64,000 nucleotides of DNA from Phenylobacterium sp. (GTDB lineage: Bacteria > Pseudomonadota > Alphaproteobacteria > Caulobacterales > Caulobacteraceae), in the NCBI RefSeq assembly GCF_004299445.1, contig NZ_SCTC01000042.1, positions 33,741 through 97,740 of the forward strand, in the 5' to 3' direction. Made by a program: the position numbers and the translations under genes. Below are positions 33,510 through 41,749 of the stretch, in pieces. Position 1 is the stretch's first letter, and each line of letters opens with the position of its first letter. The notes beneath the pieces were generated by a model, which worked only from the letters and a program-made list of their open reading frames with translations, searched no databases and was not told where the DNA came from.

Positions 33510-33893
33510 CCCCGCCGCTCCCTCGCTGCTGCAACCCCGACTATGCCGCGCGCCCACGCCAGAATCTGTCAGCAGCCTTCGCCGCCGCGCGCGCCGCAGG
33601 CGCTGTCATTCCTGACCACAAACCACACGAACCGGGCTCGAATACCGACAGCGAGCCGCGAGCCATGGACCCTGTTCGTGTGGTTCGTGTGGTTCGTGGT
33701 CCAATAGCGCCGCTGGCGCGCCATCGCCGCCGAACGGCTTGCGTCAGGCCGCCTCCGCCGCGTCCCCGACGACGACCTTCGACCTGTACGCGGCCAGCAG
33801 GCTGCGAAGTTCCGCCAGCGCCGCGTCCATCGCGACGGACGCATCCGAGATCGGGGACTGGATTTCCTCGGCGGGCGCCCACAGCTTGATGCG
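33510..33893. other. 384-bp gap before recO
   Basis: Contains the inverted TTCGTGTGG repeat (33611-33702) and otherwise no supported gene. A minus-strand frame running through it is the tail of the ambiguous membrane-protein frame described at 34626. Confidence 0.5.
33611..33702. repeat. TTCGTGTGG-type inverted repeat element
   Basis: Left arm GACCACAAACCACACGAACC at 33614 and right arm GGTTCGTGTGGTTCGTGGTC ending at 33701, about 40 bp apart. Same element as at 49320; one arm also at 25031. Confidence 0.7.
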
Positions 33894-34625
33894 ATGGAAT
33901 TCTCCGACGACGCCTTCGTGCTCTCGGCCCGCGCCTTCGGAGAGTCCGGAGCGATCGTGGAGCTGCTCACCCGCGAGCATGGCCGCTATGCCGCCCATGT
34001 CGCCGGCGGCGCGTCCAAGCGCATGCGGCCCTACCTCCAGGCCGGCGCGCGCGGCCTCGTCCGCTATCGGGCCCGGGTCAGCGAACAGCTGGGCTCGGCG
34101 ACCCTTGAGCCCCAGGGTGAGGGGCCGGCAGCGCTCTTCGATGATCCACTGGCGCTCGCGGGGATGGCCGCCGCGGCGGCCGTGGCTGCTGGCGCGCTTC
34201 CGGAGCGGGAGCCACATCCGGGGGCCTTCCTCGCCTTCGAGGCGCTCAGCGGCGCGTTCCTCGTGCCCGAGATCTGGCCCGCGGTGTTCATCCGCTTCGA
34301 GGCGGGCCTGCTCCAGGACCTGGGCTTCGGCCTCGACCTCAGCAAGTGCGCCGCCACCGGCAGTCTCGACGACCTGATCTACGTCAGTCCCCGCACCGGC
34401 CGCGCCGTCTGCCGGGACGCCGGCGAACCCTACAAGGACCGGCTGCTCGCGCTGCCGGCCTTCCTGCTCTCGTCGCAGTCGGGGCTCGGCCCCGGCGACA
34501 TCGGCGCGGGCTTCGAGCTCACGGGCCATTTCCTCGAGCAGAACATTTTCGGACCACTCAACCGGCCCCTGCCGCCGGCCCGCGTCTGGCTGATGGAGCG
34601 ATTGCGCGAGGCCGGTCGGCTGTAG
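33894..34625 (+). CDS. recO: DNA repair protein RecO
   Basis: 243 residues. N-terminal OB fold (MEFSDDAFVLSARAFGESGAIVELLTREHGRYA, AGGASKRMRPYLQAG) and a helical C-terminal domain with FEAGLLQDLGFGLDLSKCAATG. Loads RecA with RecR in gap repair. Full length for alphaproteobacteria. Oddly, the opposite strand is open along the whole gene, in frame with a membrane protein gene at its 3' side. In related genomes recO follows era; here the ECF/kinase block separates them. Confidence 0.95.
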   Translation: MEFSDDAFVLSARAFGESGAIVELLTREHGRYAAHVAGGASKRMRPYLQAGARGLVRYRARVSEQLGSATLEPQGEGPAALFDDPLALAGMAAAAAVAAGALPEREPHPGAFLAFEALSGAFLVPEIWPAVFIRFEAGLLQDLGFGLDLSKCAATGSLDDLIYVSPRTGRAVCRDAGEPYKDRLLALPAFLLSSQSGLGPGDIGAGFELTGHFLEQNIFGPLNRPLPPARVWLMERLREAGRL

Positions 34626-35018
34626 CGAGAAATCGGGGAAAGCCCTGCGGAGGAGATCACCGGCCACGGCCAGCGCCAGCGGCGCCGCGGCCACCGTCAG
34701 CCCGCAGGCCACCGCCTGTCCTGGCAACGGCGCGCCCATCAGCACGGCCATCAGGACGCCCGAGGCCTCGGCCACGCTCAGCCCGAACGCGGCGACCAGG
34801 AATCGTTCGGCGCCCTGCGCAGCGATCGCCCGTCGGCGCTCCAGCGACCGCAGCGCCAGCGCGATCGCAGGCGCCAGCAGCACGGCCTCCCACATGCCTG
34901 CCGATCGCGCGAGCCCGCCGGACGTGGCGCCCAGCGCGGCCGCAAGCATCAGCGTGGGCCCGGCCACGGCGAGCGTGAGCCAGGCCCCCACGTTCAGCCG
35001 GGGGGGCGCGATCAACAT
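34626..35018 (-). CDS. Membrane protein, paralogue of the protein at 37464 (3' end unclear)
   Basis: The first about 131 residues after ATG 35018 have about four hydrophobic helices and align with the second paralogue: APPRLNVGAWLTLAV against APPKVNVGAWFALAV, a shared LLAPA-LA-R-LE segment, and GLTVAAAPLALAV against GLAMAGAPLALAV. No stop occurs at the expected end: the frame runs on to 33744 (424 codons) antisense to all of recO. End 34626 is set where recO begins on the other strand; it is not a stop codon. Function unknown. Confidence 0.45.
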
Positions 35019-35041
35019 TCGGCCAAGCTTGACCGGCCCGT

Positions 35042-35056
35042 TTAAGCCGCGGTGAA
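35042..35056. promoter_or_regulatory. Degenerate CtrA-type box
   Basis: TTAA-GCCGCGG-TGAA, one base off TTAA-N7-TTAA, 24 bp upstream of the membrane-protein ATG. Supported mainly by the perfect box in front of the paralogue. Confidence 0.3.
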
Positions 35057-35135
35057 AGGGAATTGGTAACGTGGCTTCACCACGTGCGGCAAAATCGCCC
35101 TTTAGCCCGTCCGGGCATCTTCGGCGGTCTGCGCT

Positions 35136-35633
35136 TTAGCGGCGGGCGGCGACCACGCCGGCGGCCTTGAGCATCGGGTCGACGTGCTGTCGGCGGTCGG
35201 CTTCGAACAGGGCGGCCGCCTTGGGCTTCAGCCCGTCGGCCAGCCGCTTGCGGGCCGCCTCGCTTTCCGGCGCCGCCTCGGGATCGACCGGCGAGACCGG
35301 CGCCTCGCCGTTCTCGGCGTGGATGAGCGGCTGAACCGACGCCTCCGCGCAGGCGAACAGTCCGGTGATCGAGCTGAAGCAAATCTGGCGCTGCAGGAAC
35401 GCCTGATGCGCCCAGCGCCAGCCGTCCGGAGTGGGGGTCCCGCTCGCCGGCCGCACCAGACTCAACGACGTCGTAACGAACACGGCCTGCCTCACGAAGG
35501 CCTGCTCGCGCTGGCCGGCCTTGCTCAGCACCAACGGGGTGTCGAGCGAGGCCACCACCTCGCTGCTCTCGCGCCGGCTGATCACGACGGCCTCGGCCGT
35601 GGGCGGCGAAGGCGGCGGTTCGGCCGCGATCAC
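35136..35633 (-). CDS. Hypothetical protein downstream of the M56 gene
   Basis: 165 residues, start GTG 35633 overlapping the stop of the M56 gene by 4 bp (GTGA), so clearly coupled to it. Short proline-rich N-terminus (AAEPPPSPPTAEAVVISRR), a middle with FVRQAVFVTTSLSLVRPASG and FLQRQICFSSITGLFAC, and an Ala/Glu/Lys-rich C-terminus. No signal peptide. No family recognised; its place suggests a partner of the M56 sensor protease. Confidence 0.6.
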   Translation of the reverse strand: MIAAEPPPSPPTAEAVVISRRESSEVVASLDTPLVLSKAGQREQAFVRQAVFVTTSLSLVRPASGTPTPDGWRWAHQAFLQRQICFSSITGLFACAEASVQPLIHAENGEAPVSPVDPEAAPESEAARKRLADGLKPKAAALFEADRRQHVDPMLKAAGVVAARR

Positions 35634-36829
35634 TCGGGGACCACGAAGCGGATGGGAATGCGTACGTCGGTCCCGGCCGTGGGCTGCCCGTCGCGGTCGG
35701 TGGCGGCCATCTGGAAGCGGTGCGCGACCTTCAGGACAGCCTCGCCGAAGCCCGCCTCGATCGGGGTCTCGCGCAGCACCTTGCACCCCGACAGGCGCCC
35801 GTCGCCCTCGACATGGCAGGCCATGAGGACTTTGCCGGTCAGCTTCTGAGCGGCGGCGGCAGCCGGATAGACGCTGGCGATGTTCGCCCCATCCGGCCTG
35901 GAAATCCAGACCGGCGCGGCGGTCACCCGTGCGGGCGCCGGCGAGGGCTGGATGGCCCAGGCCGCGCCGGCCGCTGTCAGGCTGGCGAGGACGGCGGCGG
36001 CCAGGCCGGCGATCCGGCGCGAGGGGGCGGGCAGGGGGGTCTTGAGCATGGCGATCCTCTCCTTCAGCGGGTGGTCTCCGGAGGCCGGCCAGTGGCAGCC
36101 CACCGGCAGCATCGGCGCATCCAGTTGCGCCTTCAGCAGCGCGCCGGCGTAACGCCGCCGCTGCTGCGGATGTCGCGCCAGAACGGCGGCGTCGCAGGCC
36201 AGCTCCTGGTCGATCCGCAGCCGACGCGCGGCCAGATGGACCAGCGGGTTGAACCAGCAGACGCACTGTGCGGCCGCCGCCAGCGCGTTCGCCAATCCGT
36301 CGCCGCGCGCCAGGTGCACGGCTTCATGGCTCAGGATCAGCGCGCGCTCGTCGGCGTTGAAGCGGGTCTCGAAGTCGGCCGGGGTCACGATCCAGGGCCG
36401 CAGCGCGCCGATGACCGCCGGGCCGACCGCCGGATTCTCCGCCCGCAGGACGCCGCCGCCGACAGGGGTCAGGCGCCCCAGCGCCGCCATGAACCGCGCC
36501 TGCCGCCGCACCAGCATCCCACCGGCGAACAGCGCCCCGCCCAGCCAGGCCGCCACCAGGACGGAGCCGATCAGGCCCGGAACCGGCGGGAGGGGCGCCG
36601 CCTTGGCGACGGCGTCGGCGGTGAGGGTCAGAGGCTCCAGCATGGCGACGGCTTCGGGCCGGGGCGACAGGCTGGCCGCCATCGCCAGGGGCACGGTGAG
36701 CCACAGCGCATAGGCCGCTCGCGCGTCGAACATTCGCCGCACCGGGCGCCTCAACAGCAGCACCATCAGGATCGCCGCGGCCGCCGCGAGGTTGGCCCGA
36801 ACGAGGGTGTCCAGCAGGTCGGCGGCCAT
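35630..36829 (-). CDS. BlaR1/MecR1-like M56 metallopeptidase with TonB-like C-terminus
   Basis: 399 residues. Four hydrophobic helices; the M56 zinc site HEAVH in LSHEAVHLARGD, followed by FNPLVHLAARRLRIDQELACD. After the last helix (AGLAAAVLASLTAAGAAWA) a periplasmic domain ends in a TonB-C-like fold: AQKLTGKVLMACHVEGDGRL ... VLRETPIEAGFGEAVLKVA. BlaR-type proteins sense a periplasmic signal and cleave a BlaI repressor, but no blaI is next to it; here a TonB-like domain replaces the penicillin-binding sensor. ATG 36829 has GGAG 7 bp upstream. Confidence 0.85.
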   Translation of the reverse strand: MAADLLDTLVRANLAAAAAILMVLLLRRPVRRMFDARAAYALWLTVPLAMAASLSPRPEAVAMLEPLTLTADAVAKAAPLPPVPGLIGSVLVAAWLGGALFAGGMLVRRQARFMAALGRLTPVGGGVLRAENPAVGPAVIGALRPWIVTPADFETRFNADERALILSHEAVHLARGDGLANALAAAAQCVCWFNPLVHLAARRLRIDQELACDAAVLARHPQQRRRYAGALLKAQLDAPMLPVGCHWPASGDHPLKERIAMLKTPLPAPSRRIAGLAAAVLASLTAAGAAWAIQPSPAPARVTAAPVWISRPDGANIASVYPAAAAAQKLTGKVLMACHVEGDGRLSGCKVLRETPIEAGFGEAVLKVAHRFQMAATDRDGQPTAGTDVRIPIRFVVPE

Positions 36830-36869
36830 GGGGTCACTCCGAGATTACGCCCGTACGCCACCTATCGAT

Positions 36870-36879
36870 TACATGAGTA
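36870..36879. promoter_or_regulatory. BlaI-type box candidate
   Basis: TACATGAGTA, one base off TACA-N2-TGTA, 41 bp upstream of the M56 gene start. A loose match that needs a BlaI regulator elsewhere in the genome. Confidence 0.25.
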
Positions 36880-36938
36880 AACGTAACCGTCAACCGCCTT
36901 GCCGTCCGCCCGCCAAGCCCCTAGAAGCGCCGCCATGA
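36873..36938 (+). CDS. Possible 21-residue small ORF
   Basis: ATG AGT AAA CGT start, basic and proline-rich (MSKRNRQPPCRPPAKPLE). Its stop overlaps the ATG of a second small ORF (ATGA). Too short for any recognition; listed because of the coupling and the terminator that follows. Confidence 0.2.
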   Translation: MSKRNRQPPCRPPAKPLEAPP

Positions 36939-37018
36939 CCTTCGGCAAGATCAACCAGGCCAACACCCAGCAACGCCCCTCCCGGGCGGTGTTTGCGTGC
37001 GCCTGTCGGTCGGCCTGA
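36935..37018 (+). CDS. Possible 27-residue small ORF before a terminator
   Basis: Starts MTFGKINQANTQQ and ends ACACRSA; stop at 37018, 22 bp before a strong intrinsic terminator. Either a leader peptide, a small protein, or chance frames in a small RNA. No Shine-Dalgarno is evident. Confidence 0.25.
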   Translation: MTFGKINQANTQQRPSRAVFACACRSA

Positions 37019-37039
37019 GGTCCGGTCCCAGCGAAGCAA

Positions 37040-37061
37040 ACCCCGCTCCGGCGGGGTTTTT
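37040..37061 (+). terminator. Strong intrinsic terminator in a gap with no known upstream gene
   Basis: ACCCCGC-TCCG-GCGGGGT followed by TTTTT, the clearest Rho-independent terminator in the window. The only plus-strand sequence upstream within the gap is the pair of tiny ORFs, so a short transcript (small RNA or attenuated leader of the gene at 37102) probably ends here. Confidence 0.75.
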
Positions 37062-37101
37062 CGCAATTGGGCCCCGCCGAGCCTCCTACAGGAGCTCTGA
37101 C

Positions 37102-37545
37102 ATGCCACCCTTTCTCACCGGCGCCCCTCTGACAGATGGGGACATCGAGCGCATCGCCCGCGGCGTCATCGACCACACGCTGCCCAAGCCCGAGTGGACC
37201 CACGCCGCCCACTTCGCCGCGGCCGTGTGGTTGCTGTCACGCCCCGGCATGGACGCGTACCGCGAGATGCCGGATCTGATCCGCGCCTACAATGAAGCCA
37301 CCGGCGTCGCGAACACCGACACCGAGGGCTACCACGAGACCATCACCCAGGCCTCGCTGCGGGCCGCGGCTGCACAGCTCGCGACGCGCCCGGACGCCCC
37401 GCTGTCGGATCACCTGGATGTGCTGCTGGCCGGCCCCTGCGGGCGCTCGGACTGGCTGTTCGCCTACTGGACCCGCGCCAGGCTCTTCGACCCGGTCGCG
37501 CGGCGCGGCTGGGTCGAGCCTGACATCCAGCCATTGCCGTTCTGA
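37102..37545 (+). CDS. Conserved hypothetical protein
   Basis: 147 residues, soluble. Notable segment PKPEWTHAAHFAAAVWLLSR, then YNEATGVANTDTEGYHETIT and RARLFDPVARRGWVEPD. The His-rich W-T-H-x-x-H and GYHET patterns could bind metal, but no enzyme family was recognised. ATG 37102 has AGGAG 7 bp upstream. Its 3' end overlaps the convergent membrane-protein gene by 82 bp. Confidence 0.7.
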   Translation: MPPFLTGAPLTDGDIERIARGVIDHTLPKPEWTHAAHFAAAVWLLSRPGMDAYREMPDLIRAYNEATGVANTDTEGYHETITQASLRAAAAQLATRPDAPLSDHLDVLLAGPCGRSDWLFAYWTRARLFDPVARRGWVEPDIQPLPF

Positions 37546-38303
37546 CGGACCGGGACCGGGCGGCGCGCGCTGGCCCGCATCCACGCCTCATCCGGCGCGA
37601 CCGGCGACACTTTCAGCGTCACGGGGGCGTCCGGCCGGGCGATCGGCTGGACCACCTGGGCGATCAAGGCGGTGATGATGTGGCCTTCGGTCTCGGGGGT
37701 CTGCTTCTGGCTCTCGGCCCATTCCAGGGTCCAGTTGCGGTTGGCCATCGCCTTCATCGGCGGCGAGACGCGTTCCTCCACCGGCCGGAACACCCGCGTC
37801 CACACGTCTCGCACCACAGCCAGCGCCAGTGGCGCGCCGGCCATGGCCAGTCCTACCGCCACCGACTCGTGACTGAACGGCGCGCCCAGGATCACCACGA
37901 ACAGGAAGCCTACGGCCTGGCCGGTGGTCAGGCAGAAGGCGCGGGTCAGGTCCTGCTCTCGCGCCTCGTCGGGGGCGGGCGCGTGACGGCCCACTTCCAG
38001 GGCGCGAACCGCCAGCACCAGGGCCGGCGCCAGCAGCAGCGTCACTTCGAAGGCCGCCGCGCGGGGCGCGCCCACCTGGGTCATCCCGGCCGCCAGGGCC
38101 AGCAGCAGCAGCGGCACCATCACGGCCAGGGCGAACCAGGCGCCCACGTTCACCTTCGGCGGCGCCGTGGCCAGCAGGAACGCCGCGCCGGGCCGCCAGC
38201 GCACGCGGGTCGGCGGCGCCACCGGTTGGGCGTCACGGAAACTGGCGCTGGGGGGGTGGCTGGTGATCGGACAGTCCCTTCTTCTGAAGGGTCCCTGCTT
38301 CAA
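37464..38303 (-). CDS. Membrane protein, paralogue of the protein at 34626
   Basis: Up to 279 residues from TTG 38303; a start nearer APPKVNVGAWFALAV is possible, since the paralogue begins there. About four hydrophobic helices (VMVPLLLLALAAG, LLLAPALVLAVRAL, AVGFLFVVILGAP, VGLAMAGAPLALAVV), then a soluble C-terminus (NWTLEWAESQKQTPETEG, APVTLKVSPVAPDEAW). A perfect CtrA-type box lies 31 bp upstream. Divergent from parC. Function unknown. Confidence 0.55.
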   Translation of the reverse strand: MKQGPFRRRDCPITSHPPSASFRDAQPVAPPTRVRWRPGAAFLLATAPPKVNVGAWFALAVMVPLLLLALAAGMTQVGAPRAAAFEVTLLLAPALVLAVRALEVGRHAPAPDEAREQDLTRAFCLTTGQAVGFLFVVILGAPFSHESVAVGLAMAGAPLALAVVRDVWTRVFRPVEERVSPPMKAMANRNWTLEWAESQKQTPETEGHIITALIAQVVQPIARPDAPVTLKVSPVAPDEAWMRASARRPVPVRQNGNGWMSGSTQPRRATGSKSLARVQ

Positions 38304-38333
38304 GAGGTCGCAATCACCCTCGGGCGCCGCCCC

Positions 38334-38348
38334 TTAATCCCCGCTTAA
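38334..38348. promoter_or_regulatory. CtrA binding box, perfect consensus
   Basis: TTAA-TCCCCGC-TTAA matches TTAA-N7-TTAA of the cell-cycle master regulator CtrA. It lies between the divergent membrane-protein gene (31 bp) and parC (103 bp), so either or both could be controlled. Confidence 0.6.
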
Positions 38349-38451
38349 ACACGGGCCGATTCTCCGGACGGGCCGCCCGTCATGGCGCCGCCCTGTGGAT
38401 CGCGGCGCTCTGCCCGGCGACGCGAATCCCCGCGCGCGCTAGAGAGGGCCC

Positions 38452-40689
38452 ATGACTGTCCACACCACCCCGCCCGGCGACGGCGACGGCGACCGCATCA
38501 TCGACGAGCCGCTGTCGGAAGCCCTGTCGCGCCGCTATCTCGCCTACGCCCTTTCGGTCATCACCGACCGCGCGCTGCCCGACGTCCGCGACGGCCTGAA
38601 GCCGGTGCAGCGGCGTGTGCTCTACGCCATGCGCGAGATGCGGCTGAACCCCGACGCGGCCGCCCGCAAGTGCGCCAAGGTGGTCGGCGAGGTGATGGGC
38701 GGCTACCACCCGCACGGCGACCAGTCGATCTACGACACCCTGGTCCGCATGGCCCAGCACTTCGCCCAGCGCTATCCGCAGGTCGACGGCCAGGGCAACT
38801 TCGGCAACATCGACGGCGATAACGCCGCGGCCATGCGCTACACCGAGGCCAAGCTGACGGTGGCCGCCACGCTGCTGCTCGACGGCATCGAAGAGGACGC
38901 GGTCGACTTCAAGCCCACCTACGACGGCTCGGACGACGAGCCCGTGGTTCTGCCGGCCGGCTTCCCCAACCTGCTCGCCAACGGCTCGACCGGCATCGCG
39001 GTCGGCATGGCCACCTCGATCCCGCCGCACAACGCCGGAGAGCTGATCGACGCCTGCCTGATGCTGCTGGACGATCCCGACAGCAGCGTCGAAGCCCTGA
39101 TGACCCACGTCCAGGGCCCCGACTTCCCCACCGGCGGCGTCATCGTCGAGCCGCGGTCCAGCCTGCTCAGCGTCTACGAGACCGGCCGCGGCGGCGTGCG
39201 CGTCCGCGCCACCTGGACCAAGGAGGACCTGGGCAAGGGGATGTACCAGATCGTCATCACCGAGATTCCGTATCAGGTGAAGAAGGCCGATCTGGTCGAA
39301 CAGCTGGCCGAGCTGATCGAGGGCAAGAAGGCCCCGCTGCTGGGCGACGTCCGCGATGAATCCGCCGAGGACGTCCGCCTGGTGCTCGAGCCCAAGAGCC
39401 GCAACGTCGAGCCCGAGGTCCTGATGGAGAGCCTGTTCAAGCTCTCCGACCTCGAGACCCGCTTCAGCGTCAACCTCAACGTCCTGGACGCCCGCGGCAC
39501 GCCCGGCGTCATGAACCTCAAGCAGGCCCTGGTCGCCTTCCTCGACCACCGGCGCGAGGTCCTGGTCCGACGCGCCCGCCATCGCCTGGCCAAGATCGAG
39601 GCCCGGCTGCACATCCTCGACGGCCTGATGATCGCCTACCTCAATCTGGACGAGGTGATCCGGATCGTCCGCTACGAGGACAAGCCCAAGGAAAAGCTGA
39701 TCGAGACCTTCGCGCTCAGCGAGTTGCAGGCCGACGCCATCCTCAACACCCGCCTGCGCCAGCTGGCCCGGCTGGAGGAGATGGAGATCCGCCGCGAGCA
39801 CGCCGAACTCAGCGAAGAGCGCGACGGCATCGTCGGCATGCTGGCCTCCGACAAGGCCCAGTGGAAGCTGGTGGGGCAGGGGCTGAAAGACACCAAGGCC
39901 CAGCTGGCCGACCTCAACGTCCGCCGCTCCACCTTCGCCGACGCGCCGCAGATCGACACCGAGGCCGCCCTGGAAGCCATGATCGTGCGCGAGCCGATCA
40001 CCATCATCCTCAGCGAACGCGGCTGGATCCGCGCCGCTAAGGGCCGGGTAGAAGACCCCTCGGAACTCAAGTTCAAGGAGGGCGACAAGCTCCAGTTCCT
40101 GGTCCCCGCCGAGACCACCGACAAGCTGCTGATCTTCGCCAGCGACGGCCGCTTCTTCACCCTCGGCTGCGACAAGCTCCCGGGCGCCCGCGGCCACGGC
40201 GAGCCGCTGCGCCTGATGATCGACCTCGACGACAAGGTGGGCCTGATCGACGTCTTCCCGCACAAGCCGGGCACGAAGCGGGTGCTGGCCTCCAAGGAGG
40301 GCTACGGCTTCATCCTGCCGGAGGAGGAGGCCATCGCCTTCCGGCGCGCGGGCAAGCAGGTCCTGAACGGCACGGCGCTGTCGTGCGTCGCGCTGGGGGA
40401 ATCCGACCAGCTCGCCGTCATCGGCGACAACGGCAAGCTCCTGATCTTCCCCGCCGCCGAACTGCCCGAGATGCCGCGCGGCAAGGGCGTGAAGCTCCAG
40501 ACCTATCGCGAGGGCGGCCTGCGCGACGTCGCGGCCTTCAAGACCGAGGACGGCATGACCACCGTCGACGCCAGCGGCCGCACCCGGGCCTGGCCCGAAT
40601 GGCGCGAGTGGCTGGGCCGCCGGGCGGGGGCGGGGAAGCTGGCGCCGAAAGGGTTTCCCGCGACGAAGCGGTTCCGGCCGAAGGCGTAG
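38452..40689 (+). CDS. parC: DNA topoisomerase IV subunit A
   Basis: 745 residues. Type IIA topoisomerase breakage-reunion subunit: [35 protein letters not shown] region, and the catalytic tyrosine Y130 in [11 protein letters not shown], then a coiled-coil/tower region and a six-bladed C-terminal domain of the ParC type (short, without the GyrA box repeat set). Decatenates daughter chromosomes. The residue at the quinolone-serine position is glutamine (Q91). A CtrA box lies upstream, consistent with cell-cycle control. Confidence 0.93.
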   Translation: MTVHTTPPGDGDGDRIIDEPLSEALSRRYLAYALSVITDRALPDVRDGLKPVQRRVLYAMREMRLNPDAAARKCAKVVGEVMGGYHPHGDQSIYDTLVRMAQHFAQRYPQVDGQGNFGNIDGDNAAAMRYTEAKLTVAATLLLDGIEEDAVDFKPTYDGSDDEPVVLPAGFPNLLANGSTGIAVGMATSIPPHNAGELIDACLMLLDDPDSSVEALMTHVQGPDFPTGGVIVEPRSSLLSVYETGRGGVRVRATWTKEDLGKGMYQIVITEIPYQVKKADLVEQLAELIEGKKAPLLGDVRDESAEDVRLVLEPKSRNVEPEVLMESLFKLSDLETRFSVNLNVLDARGTPGVMNLKQALVAFLDHRREVLVRRARHRLAKIEARLHILDGLMIAYLNLDEVIRIVRYEDKPKEKLIETFALSELQADAILNTRLRQLARLEEMEIRREHAELSEERDGIVGMLASDKAQWKLVGQGLKDTKAQLADLNVRRSTFADAPQIDTEAALEAMIVREPITIILSERGWIRAAKGRVEDPSELKFKEGDKLQFLVPAETTDKLLIFASDGRFFTLGCDKLPGARGHGEPLRLMIDLDDKVGLIDVFPHKPGTKRVLASKEGYGFILPEEEAIAFRRAGKQVLNGTALSCVALGESDQLAVIGDNGKLLIFPAAELPEMPRGKGVKLQTYREGGLRDVAAFKTEDGMTTVDASGRTRAWPEWREWLGRRAGAGKLAPKGFPATKRFRPKA

Positions 40690-40701
40690 GCGCGCGCGCC
40701 G

Positions 40702-41649
40702 TCACTTCGCCGTGGCTGTCCCCGCCGCCGCGGTCGCCGCGGCCTGTTCGGCCTGCCGCGCGCCCGCCAGGATCGAGGGCAGGGCGTAGTTCCCCTCGTG
40801 GCAGGCGTACTCGTACATCGCCGCCTCTTCCTTGCGGAACACCATCTCGCCCCGCCAGACCTGCGTGTAGAGCGTGGGGTCCTCCACCTCGAACAGGTAG
40901 GTGATCTCGCGTGGCCCGGTGCGGGTGAACCGCTCGGTCACCCGGGTCTTGTCCGAGACGGTGTAGCCGTTGGTCCGCGTCAGCCCGGGCCGGAAGCCCT
41001 GGGTGGTCACCACCAGCGTCGCGCCTTCCCAGCGCCCGACCGAGGCGCCCATCCAGCCGCCCGGGGCCACCGGCCCGATCGCCGCGCCCAGCCGCACGAT
41101 CCGCGCGTCGTGGTTCTTTTCCGATACGATGACCACGTGGTCGGCGGTCTGCACCACCTGGATGAAGTTGGTGTCGGGCGAGTTGAGGATCGGCGCGCCG
41201 GCCCCGCGCGCGGTCAGGCAGCGCTCATCGCTCGGCCGCTGTTCGACGTGGTCGTACGCCTCCACCCGCGGCTGGCCGATCCTCAGCGCCGTCTTCACGT
41301 CCTCGCGCCAGGGGATGCGGCCGTCCGCCGGCTCGGTGATCCAGGACGAGCGGATCTCGCCGCGGATGCGGGCCAGCCCGGGACCCATGTCGTTGAACTC
41401 GGCCTCCTCCTGGCCCAGCACGTCGTCCTTGGCCACGATCATGCCGTTCAGCGCCCGCCGCGGCGCCTCATAGGCCTCGGCCTCCTCGGGCGTGGCGATC
41501 AGCGCCTTGAACTCCTTCGGCCGCTGCAGCTGGGTGTACCAGGCGTTGCTCCAGGTCCCGGTGAGGTCGGCTTGCGGCGGCGGTCCCGCGGCCACGGCGC
41601 CGGTCGCCGTCAGCCCCAGCGCCGCGCCCAAGATCATCGCCCGCCACAT
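40702..41649 (-). CDS. Exported hypothetical protein (DLTGTW type)
   Basis: 315 residues. Signal peptide ends near GAVAAG (about 22). Conserved blocks include ADLTGTWSNAWYT, GGWMGASVGRWEGATLVVTTQGF, SDKTRVTERFTRTGPREITYLFEVEDP and HEGNYALPSILAGAR. These recur in a large family of secreted proteins of unknown function in alphaproteobacteria and acidobacteria. Convergent with parC, 12 bp apart. Confidence 0.75.
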   Translation of the reverse strand: MWRAMILGAALGLTATGAVAAGPPPQADLTGTWSNAWYTQLQRPKEFKALIATPEEAEAYEAPRRALNGMIVAKDDVLGQEEAEFNDMGPGLARIRGEIRSSWITEPADGRIPWREDVKTALRIGQPRVEAYDHVEQRPSDERCLTARGAGAPILNSPDTNFIQVVQTADHVVIVSEKNHDARIVRLGAAIGPVAPGGWMGASVGRWEGATLVVTTQGFRPGLTRTNGYTVSDKTRVTERFTRTGPREITYLFEVEDPTLYTQVWRGEMVFRKEEAAMYEYACHEGNYALPSILAGARQAEQAAATAAAGTATAK

Positions 41650-41749
41650 ACCTGCCCCCGTCGCGTTGATTGGACGCTAATCCCCCGCGGCGCCGGGGCC
41701 AAGCCGCCGGCCCGCGGCGATGCGCGGACCGACGGCGTGCGGTCGCCCC

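Noticed and set aside
36990..37061. Resemblance to the 4.5S/SRP RNA core (AGGTCCGG ... AAGC)
   Set aside because: The GGAAGGAAGCA loop and its flanking pairs are absent; only a short chance match.
36862..37212. Possible blaI upstream of the M56 gene
   Set aside because: The minus-strand frame here (116 codons) has no winged-helix motif and includes the terminator and the small-ORF region; not BlaI.
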